A stretch of DNA of 12,396 nucleotides from Candidatus Cloacimonadota bacterium. GTDB lineage: Bacteria > Cloacimonadota > Cloacimonadia > Cloacimonadales > TCS61. The notes beneath the pieces are model-generated. The model did no database searches. It had not been told where the DNA came from and worked only from the letters and a program-made list of their open reading frames with translations. Position numbers and translations under genes: made by a program. The DNA lies in contig JAMOPB010000225.1 in the NCBI GenBank assembly GCA_027064945.1, forward strand, positions 1-12,396, read 5' to 3'. Shown piece by piece: positions 7,309 to 12,396 of the stretch. Within the stretch, counting starts at the first letter, position 1. Each line of letters starts with the position of its first letter.

Positions 7309-7716
7309 CTACCTTTTCAGTTTAGCTTCAAATGATACGCGTAAACATTCAGCTTCACGCAATTGATTTAGAATATCAGACATAATACCATAACGAGTAT
7401 TTTTATCTGTTCTAAAGCAAGTTATCAAATTAAAATTCTGTGCTAATTTACTATTCATTAAACCTGCAATTTGAGGAATCTCAACAGGGAAGTCATCAAT
7501 TGATATTACTCCTGCAGAGTTCACATAGATGGTTGCAGATTGTTTACGTGGAATCTTCTCAATACTTTCGGCACGTGGCAGAGTAACTTTTAAACCTCTT
7601 TCTTTTACAAACACAGTAGAAACCATGAAGAAAAGTAGCAAGAGGAAAGCTACGTCAGACGTTGATGCTGTCGGTATTGTAGTTTCCGGCCTGTTCTTTT
7701 TTACAATTTTTGCCAT
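7309..7716 (-). CDS. exbD: ExbD/TolR-family biopolymer transport protein (second copy)
   Basis: A 135-residue protein with the same plan as its upstream neighbour: a basic N-terminus (MAKIVKKNRP), then a transmembrane helix TSDVAFLLLLFFMVST with the conserved Asp at residue 21, then a periplasmic domain. That domain shows a VTLPRAES strand after the helix, an IYVNSAGVISID hairpin and a C-terminal ILNQLREAECLRVSFEAKLKR. Both copies keep the helix Asp, so neither is an obvious degenerate copy. It starts 9 bp after the first exbD stop with AGGAAGGA as ribosome binding site, and ends 7 bp before tonB. Tandem exbD pairs are common beside exbB in FCB bacteria. Division of labour between the two is not known from the sequence. 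Confidence 0.92.
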   Translation of the reverse strand: MAKIVKKNRPETTIPTASTSDVAFLLLLFFMVSTVFVKERGLKVTLPRAESIEKIPRKQSATIYVNSAGVISIDDFPVEIPQIAGLMNSKLAQNFNLITCFRTDKNTRYGIMSDILNQLREAECLRVSFEAKLKR

Positions 7717-7725
7717 AGTTCCTTC

Positions 7726-8145
7726 CTAATTTGTGGATAAAGAGATCTTTTCCGCTCCAGCAGCCTGAAGTTGGTCAAGAGCTTGTACCATGTATTTATA
7801 TTGACTTTGTCTATCTGTTTTAAGAGAGATCACCATATCAGGATTATTTCTTACTATAGATTTGATTCTAGCTTTTAATTTATTCATAGCAATAAGCTCT
7901 TCAGAATCTTTAGTTTTTAAAAGCACTTCTCCTTCTTTGTTGATCAACACTTTTGTGATATTTTCATCTTTAAGTTTTACTTTTTTATCACCTTGTGAAC
8001 TAGCTGGAGGTAAAACTATACCAAGTCCTTTTTTGATATCGAACTTTGTAGTAGATAAAAAGAACACCAACAGCAGAAAAGCAACATCAGACATTGAAGA
8101 AGTGGGGATGCCATTCAATTCTTTTCGTTTTCTGCTAAATTTCAT
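7726..8145 (-). CDS. exbD: ExbD/TolR-family biopolymer transport protein (first copy)
   Basis: A 139-residue protein with a short basic cytoplasmic N-terminus (MKFSRKRKEL). It has a single transmembrane helix at about 20-33, SMSDVAFLLLVFFL, in which D20 matches the essential proton-carrying Asp of ExbD/TolR. A periplasmic domain fills the rest of the usual family length, ending in the ALDQLQAAGAEKISL segment typical of the fold. It works as a dimer inside the ExbB pentamer. The start has AGGGGG 5 bases upstream, overlapping the end of exbB. It differs clearly from the next gene, so the two exbD genes are diverged paralogues and not a recent duplication. The pair may form a heterodimer (inference). 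Confidence 0.92.
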   Translation of the reverse strand: MKFSRKRKELNGIPTSSMSDVAFLLLVFFLSTTKFDIKKGLGIVLPPASSQGDKKVKLKDENITKVLINKEGEVLLKTKDSEELIAMNKLKARIKSIVRNNPDMVISLKTDRQSQYKYMVQALDQLQAAGAEKISLSTN

Positions 8146-8153
8146 ATTACCCC

Positions 8154-8990
8154 CTATTTGTTTTCAACAAGGGTTTCGATAACTTTTTCAGAGCCTTTTT
8201 GGATATCCATTACTAGTCCATCTACCATTGAGAGGAACATATTATTAAAGAACTGTGTTGGAATAGCTACAGCCAAACCAGCAGCAGTTGTGATTAAAGC
8301 GATTTTCATACCGGAAGCAACAATTGTAGGATCCACTTCACCAGCTTTAGCGATAGCATCGAAAGCTGCGATCATACCAACCATTGTACCGAAGAAACCT
8401 AACATAGGAGCAAGGTTAATAGTTGTACTAATTGGAATAAAACCTTTTTCCAAGAAAGCCATTTCAAGGATACCTGCATTTTCAATAGCTTTTTCTACAG
8501 CTTCAATACCCATGTCTGCTTTTAATAATCCTGCGTGAACTACTGCAGCAACCGGGCCTTTAGTTGTCTCGCTTATTTTGATAGCTTCGGCATATTTATG
8601 TTCTTTGATAAGAGGAATAATCTTATCTAAGAACTCATTTACATTAATTTTAGCGTATGATAAAGAAACTAATTTCCAGATAATAGTAGCAATAGCCCAG
8701 ATTAAAAGAACTAAGATTGGCCACATTGTGAAACCACCATTAATGAATAAATCAACGAATCCACTACCTAAGATTTTACGAGCAAACATTTCAAAACCAC
8801 TCATGCTTGGTGATTCATCAAATTCAACTACATCATTTGTAGTAGTGCTAGCGGCATTGTCAGTAGTAACATCTGATACTGTTGTTTGCTCTACGGCAGT
8901 CCCTTCTACTGCATCCTGTGCTAAAGCCAATGTAGCAAAACCGCTTAACATTGCCATTATCATTATTATTGCTAAAAATTTTTTCCTCAT
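8154..8990 (-). CDS. exbB: ExbB/TolQ/MotA-family proton channel subunit
   Basis: A 278-residue inner-membrane component of the TonB motor. The pentameric ExbB channel with ExbD converts proton flow into movement of TonB. Residues 1-24 look like a cleavable signal peptide (ending TLALA, then QDA). They are followed by a Thr/acidic stretch at about 25-60, likely periplasmic. TM1 is about 88-110, TM2 about 190-211 with the family motif LGFFGTMVGMIAAF (197-210), and TM3 about 228-248 with ALITTAAGLAVAIP (231-244). The loop between TM1 and TM2 (about 112-185) is the usual cytoplasmic domain. Extended ExbB proteins with a signal peptide are known in several phyla, so the N-terminus is not a fusion artefact. 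It starts 34 bp after the receptor stop and ends 8 bp before the first exbD, which supports co-transcription and a dedicated motor for this receptor. Confidence 0.93.
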   Translation of the reverse strand: MRKKFLAIIMIMAMLSGFATLALAQDAVEGTAVEQTTVSDVTTDNAASTTTNDVVEFDESPSMSGFEMFARKILGSGFVDLFINGGFTMWPILVLLIWAIATIIWKLVSLSYAKINVNEFLDKIIPLIKEHKYAEAIKISETTKGPVAAVVHAGLLKADMGIEAVEKAIENAGILEMAFLEKGFIPISTTINLAPMLGFFGTMVGMIAAFDAIAKAGEVDPTIVASGMKIALITTAAGLAVAIPTQFFNNMFLSMVDGLVMDIQKGSEKVIETLVENK

Positions 8991-8994
8991 TTTT

Positions 8995-9000
8995 CCTCCT
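8995..9000 (-). promoter_or_regulatory. Ribosome binding site that fixes the exbB start
   Basis: A perfect AGGAGG lies 4 bases before the ATG at 8990-8988. A more upstream in-frame ATG (9011-9009) has only A-rich sequence before it, and would read through this site as codons. Confidence 0.7.
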
Positions 9001-9024
9001 AAATTATACATTTTTTATTTTTTT

Positions 9025-11985
9025 TTAGAAATTAAATGAAACGCCAAGTTTTAATGTTCTGCCTTGGGTTACATTTGCTGGATTTGCGATTGCACTTTTG
9101 TAAATTTCAACGATTTCAGCAGCTTCATATTCACCTGAACTTACATTATAATATGTACCTGTTTCTTCATTAAATGCATAAGTACCGTCGTCTTTAGGTG
9201 ATCCTGTTTTTCCATATACATAATTAACATTTTCTTTGTTGAAAAGATTATCTATAGTGCAATAAACACGGAAAGAAGCTTTATCATTAAGATAGAATTT
9301 TTTTGTAAGTTTCAAAGTAGCATTTGAAGTTGATGGCATTAATTCACTATTTGTATCCATAGCAGTTCCGTCAGCATTCAATGGTGTATAAGGTGTTCCG
9401 CTTTGAATTGCATAAGAGAAATTCGCAGAGAAATCATCTGTTAAAACTGTAGGAACTAAATAGTCTGTAAATGGTACGAAGAATTCTTCATCTTTTTGAA
9501 TTTTAAAAGTAAGATTCAAATTATAACTATGGCGCATATCCCAAGGAAGAGGGAATTCACGTAAACTTTCGTTTGTGGTTACACCTGAGTTATTTCCTGA
9601 AGCCCAAGCTAATGAATATGATGTTGATCCTGAAATAAAGTTTGAGAGCATTCTAGAAAGATTAATATCAATACCACGTGCTGAACCATAATCTTCAGAA
9701 GTATATTCATACCAGCTAATTGTTTCATCATCCGGAGCATATACTTTTTCTAAACTTACATAATTATAAATATTTTTGTAATATGTTGTAATATCCATTA
9801 CATAGTTTTCAGAAAGTTGCTTGTTCAAACCAACTTCATAAGTAACTGTGATTTGTGGTTCCAAATCAGGAGTTCCCACAATAACATTTCCACTATTTAA
9901 GATAGCATCTTCAGGTGATGAAGTTGTAAATACATACTGCATTTGTGGTAACTGATTTTGGTAGTTATACGCAAAATGCAAGACACTTTTTTCAGAGATT
10001 GGATGAGAAATACCCAATCTAGGTGAAACCATCATTTGGAATCTTTCATCTTCATCAAAATCTTGCCATTCTTCTTTATTGTTTTTTATAGTTTTGTATT
10101 TTTCACCAAGATACCAGAAGTCAAAACGAACACCTGCATTAACGTTCATACCTTCAAATTCCATTTTATCTTGGAAATAATAAGCAAACTGCCATGGGTC
10201 AGCTTCATAACCGTCTGTTGAACCTGAAGCTGCAATAGTAGCATCATAAAGATCATCAAGGTTATAAAGTGGAACATAAGTAGAATCTAATTCAACAAAC
10301 ATAGAATCTGCAGGTATGCAAGATTGTAGATAAGTTGAGTATCTATTGACATCAATAATCCAAGGATTGCTAAGCTGATCTTTCTTGATTGAGTGCTTAA
10401 TAACTTCAATACCGGTTTTAAATCCATGAATCAAATTGTATTGATATTCCAAATCTGCTTTTGTTGTGAAAATAGTATTTTCATCATTAACGTTGCTACC
10501 ATAAACAGAACCGGGACGAACATAAGCTGGAACAGGCTCTGTGTTATTATCGGCCATAATTTGCCAATCATAAATAGCATCTTCACCGTATAAGAAGTCA
10601 TTTGCCGGGCTTAAAAGATAATCTATACCTGTATTCAAATAAATATCATTAGGATCTTCTAAGATGAAGTTTTCAGGACGTTTCACGAAATAATCTTCAA
10701 CATCAATTCCAACAGGTCCTTCAACAACCTCTTTGTGGTAGCGACTTGCTTTTACTTTAAGAGTAGTTTGAGGATTGAAAGTGTGGTCATAAGTCACAAT
10801 GTATTGAGACTGTTTAGACTCACCGGTTGCATAATTTTCTAACGCATAACGCCAAAAATGAGAATATGGGGTATAATCGGAATAATCCCCACGTACAGCA
10901 AATGTAACAGTTTGACCCGGTTTGATATTGTATTTTGTTTTAAAGTTATAATTATACATGTTATAGTTTCTTGAATCTAAATCAAATCCAAGGAAAGATT
11001 CTCTATCTTCATAAGGATCATATTTAGAGAATTTATCATCGGTAAGATATTTTAATTCACTAACAGGATCAGTAACATAAAGATCATGATAACGAGAATC
11101 ATGTGTCATTAATGCTGCATTAAAATAGAAAGTGAATTTATCTCGCAGAGAAGAAACTAATGGAGTAAGAACAGGACCACCAATTGCAAATTTAATTTGA
11201 TCTTGGTTCGAATGATAGATTGGTAAGAAAGCATCGTCAGGATTATCGTAATCAACTAAGTGATCAGATGCAAATTCAATCTTACCTGAATATTCTGCAG
11301 AACCACTTTTTGTAACGATATTAACGATACCGGATTGTGCGTTTCCATATTCAGCAGTAAAACCACCAGTCATCACTTTCATATCTGCAATAGCGTCAGT
11401 ATCGATTTCCATTGCTTTTCCACCGTCAACAGGGTCAGATACACTCATACCATCAACAGAGTAAACTACTTCGTTTGAACGACCACCACGAACGTGAAGT
11501 TCACCGTTTTTTTGAACAGCACCAGCAGAGGTTGCAATTAAACCGTCAATATCAGAAACAGCAATATCTTCGATATCATCAGCAGAAATTGTGCTGCTAG
11601 AAGATGTATTGGTTTTACTAACTAATTCTGTTTTACGCTCGGTTACAACGAAACCTTCTACTTCAATAGTAGTTTTATTCAAAGAAATATTAACCACAGT
11701 GGTTTCATCAAGGTTAACTTTAACACCAGTAGTCTTACTGGCTTGATAACCCATTTGAGAACAAATCAAATTATATGTTCCTGGTTGAACATTGATTATG
11801 ATATATGTTCCGTTTTCTTTTGTCTGGGCACCTTGTTGGAGCCCTTCGATTAATACGTTTGCAAAAGGTACAGGATCACCATTTTGGTCTTTGACCTTTC
11901 CAGCAATCTTACCAGTAGTACCAGCAAACAGTGCCACATTAGCCAATAAAGCTAATACTAACAAAGCAATTATTTTTTTTTGCAT
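9025..11985 (-). CDS. TonB-dependent outer-membrane receptor with carboxypeptidase-regulatory-like domain
   Basis: A 986-residue protein. The order seen is a signal peptide at about 1-21 (MQKKIIALLVLALLANVALF), a carboxypeptidase-regulatory-like/CNA-B-type beta domain at about 24-105 (GKIAGKVKDQNGDPVPFANV), a TonB-box-like segment near 107-115 (IEVEGFVVT), a plug at about 125-230 (ELHVRGG at 162-168 and a conserved YGNAQSGIVNIVTKSG stretch at 213-228), then a long barrel region rich in aromatic and beta-strand sequence. It ends in Phe (KLGVSFNF), as expected for BAM-assembled barrels. Such receptors import a ligand across the outer membrane using energy from TonB-ExbB-ExbD, all encoded just downstream. 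It heads the operon. The extended frame from a TTG at 12051 adds residues that would destroy the signal peptide position, so the ATG at 11985 was chosen. The domain layout is shared with many polymer and peptide receptors of the FCB group. I cannot name the substrate. Confidence 0.92.
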   Translation of the reverse strand: MQKKIIALLVLALLANVALFAGTTGKIAGKVKDQNGDPVPFANVLIEGLQQGAQTKENGTYIIINVQPGTYNLICSQMGYQASKTTGVKVNLDETTVVNISLNKTTIEVEGFVVTERKTELVSKTNTSSSSTISADDIEDIAVSDIDGLIATSAGAVQKNGELHVRGGRSNEVVYSVDGMSVSDPVDGGKAMEIDTDAIADMKVMTGGFTAEYGNAQSGIVNIVTKSGSAEYSGKIEFASDHLVDYDNPDDAFLPIYHSNQDQIKFAIGGPVLTPLVSSLRDKFTFYFNAALMTHDSRYHDLYVTDPVSELKYLTDDKFSKYDPYEDRESFLGFDLDSRNYNMYNYNFKTKYNIKPGQTVTFAVRGDYSDYTPYSHFWRYALENYATGESKQSQYIVTYDHTFNPQTTLKVKASRYHKEVVEGPVGIDVEDYFVKRPENFILEDPNDIYLNTGIDYLLSPANDFLYGEDAIYDWQIMADNNTEPVPAYVRPGSVYGSNVNDENTIFTTKADLEYQYNLIHGFKTGIEVIKHSIKKDQLSNPWIIDVNRYSTYLQSCIPADSMFVELDSTYVPLYNLDDLYDATIAASGSTDGYEADPWQFAYYFQDKMEFEGMNVNAGVRFDFWYLGEKYKTIKNNKEEWQDFDEDERFQMMVSPRLGISHPISEKSVLHFAYNYQNQLPQMQYVFTTSSPEDAILNSGNVIVGTPDLEPQITVTYEVGLNKQLSENYVMDITTYYKNIYNYVSLEKVYAPDDETISWYEYTSEDYGSARGIDINLSRMLSNFISGSTSYSLAWASGNNSGVTTNESLREFPLPWDMRHSYNLNLTFKIQKDEEFFVPFTDYLVPTVLTDDFSANFSYAIQSGTPYTPLNADGTAMDTNSELMPSTSNATLKLTKKFYLNDKASFRVYCTIDNLFNKENVNYVYGKTGSPKDDGTYAFNEETGTYYNVSSGEYEAAEIVEIYKSAIANPANVTQGRTLKLGVSFNF

Positions 11986-11994
11986 TAAAATTAT

Positions 11995-12001
11995 CCCCCT
12001 T
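11995..12001 (-). promoter_or_regulatory. Ribosome binding site that fixes the receptor start
   Basis: AAGGGGG stands 9 bases before the ATG at 11985-11983. It favours that ATG over a TTG 22 codons upstream (12051-12049), which has no such site and lies inside the promoter-like repeat. Confidence 0.75.
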
Positions 12002-12036
12002 AGGATAGTTTTTTTTTTAACAAAAAATGCCTTTAT

Positions 12037-12080
12037 AAAGTATCGTGTCAATACTTTTTAGACTATTTTTACCTTTAGAC
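12037..12080 (-). promoter_or_regulatory. Putative control region of the TonB operon: inverted repeat plus tandem GTCTAAA repeats
   Basis: On the minus strand two copies of GTCTAAA (12080-12074 and 12063-12057) are spaced 17 bp apart. They are followed at once by a perfect 7-bp inverted repeat, AAAGTAT-N7-ATACTTT (12057-12037). A TTGACA hexamer (12051-12046) sits across the left half and spacer of that repeat. A second perfect palindrome, CTTTATAAAG (12031-12040), overlaps the right arm and contains a -10-like TATAAA. The TTGACA-to-TATAAA spacing is only 8 bp, so they cannot be a normal sigma-70 pair. The arrangement looks more like operator sites around a promoter than a simple promoter. It lies wholly between the upstream ligase stop and the receptor start. 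No regulator is encoded nearby. Confidence 0.4.
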
Positions 12081-12083
12081 TTA

Positions 12084-12396
12084 TCATTTCCTTTTATTCC
12101 ACTCATCTGTCAAGTATTTAGTATGAAGTAATCGTGATGAAACCTCTATTTCATAGTGTGATAATTCATTATGATTGGAAAAAAAGTCTTCATTCCAAGA
12201 TTTTTTAAAGCCTCGTTCAAGGCATTCTTGGGCTTGTGCATAGTTGACCGGGTTTTGTAGGACGGAATTTACCGTAATTGTTTTTCTTTTCAAGAAGTTA
12301 GAAAGTTGTAACTGCTTTTTTTCGGATAGGTTTGGTAACAAAAATGCAATTTGACTTTGATCGTTGTTTAGTAAGATAGATCCATGTTGTAAAAGA
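12084..12396 (-). CDS. Lipoate-protein ligase / octanoyltransferase family enzyme, C-terminal part (5' end outside window)
   Basis: Only the last ~103 codons are present. The frame stays open to the window edge, so the TTG at 12339-12341 is an internal Leu and not a start. The visible protein has LLQHGSILL near its beginning and TKYLTDEWNKRK at its end. Both resemble LplA/LipM-type members of the biotin/lipoate A/B protein ligase family: the QHGSI segment lies in the catalytic fold, and a K-Y-x-x-x-E-W-N tail is common at the C-terminus. These enzymes attach lipoate or octanoate to lysines of 2-oxoacid dehydrogenase E2 subunits or GcvH in the cytoplasm. The substrate-binding lysine and any LipM catalytic cysteine lie upstream of the window, so ligase and transferase cannot be told apart. 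The 98-bp gap to the next start contains promoter-like elements, so it is probably a separate unit from the TonB operon. Confidence 0.8.
   Translation of the reverse strand, partial: LLQHGSILLNNDQSQIAFLLPNLSEKKQLQLSNFLKRKTITVNSVLQNPVNYAQAQECLERGFKKSWNEDFFSNHNELSHYEIEVSSRLLHTKYLTDEWNKRK

Noticed and set aside
8158..9039. Long plus-strand open frames opposite exbB and at other places in the window
   Set aside because: They lie antisense to well-supported genes, have no ribosome binding sites, and their translations show no domain. They are by-products of the minus-strand codon use.
11986..12051. N-terminal extension of the receptor from a TTG at 12051
   Set aside because: It would place 22 residues before an evident signal peptide, lacks a ribosome binding site, and the TTG belongs to a TTGACA motif inside the inverted repeat. 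AAGGGGG precedes the ATG at 11985.
12084..12341. A separate small gene of 85 codons starting at 12341
   Set aside because: The frame continues upstream without a stop to the window edge, and the upstream residues (LLQHGSILL) match the lipoate ligase family, so it is the end of a larger gene.

Overview
The window is a low-GC stretch of bacterial DNA in which every supported gene lies on the minus strand. It reads right to left from 12396 to 423. The proteins point to a diderm of the Fibrobacterota-Chlorobiota-Bacteroidota (FCB) superphylum or a neighbouring candidate phylum. The signs are a TonB-dependent receptor with an N-terminal carboxypeptidase-regulatory-like domain, a PorV/PorQ-type outer-membrane protein, and secreted proteins ending in FlgD/Por-secretion-like tails, one with an NYPNPFNP motif. 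Low GC, strong purine Shine-Dalgarno sites (AGGAGG, AAGGGGG) and this style of surface protein fit Candidatus Cloacimonadota best. Marinimicrobia, Delongbacteria or other FCB lineages cannot be excluded from the sequence alone.

Layout in the direction of transcription. The window opens with the C-terminal end of a lipoate ligase/octanoyltransferase-family enzyme (12396-12084). A 98-bp gap rich in small repeats and palindromes follows and probably holds the operon's control region. Then come a TonB-dependent receptor (11985-9025), exbB (8990-8154), two exbD genes (8145-7726 and 7716-7309) and tonB (7301-6663). Next are a 1015-residue exported protein of unknown function (6642-3595), a PorV/PorQ-like barrel protein (3584-2556) and a 684-residue exported Asp-box protein with a type A sorting tail (2477-423). 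Gaps from the receptor to the PorV-like gene are 7-34 bp, so these seven genes look like one transcript. A strong hairpin overlaps the PorV-like stop codon and probably reduces read-through into the last gene. A second clear terminator (370-403) closes the cluster. The left 250 bp hold hairpin and repeat elements that look like dispersed intergenic repeats.

How the parts may work together (inference). ExbB, two ExbD subunits and TonB form an inner-membrane motor that would energise the receptor encoded at the head of the same operon. The PorV-like protein is the kind of barrel that shuttles substrates of the type IX secretion system (T9SS). The two large exported proteins beside it carry tails of the kind such systems recognise. 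The cluster therefore pairs a self-contained TonB uptake module with two putative surface proteins and a possible delivery factor. Asp-rich, calcium-loop-like motifs recur in both exported proteins and in the PorV-like barrel. The transported substrate cannot be named from the sequence.
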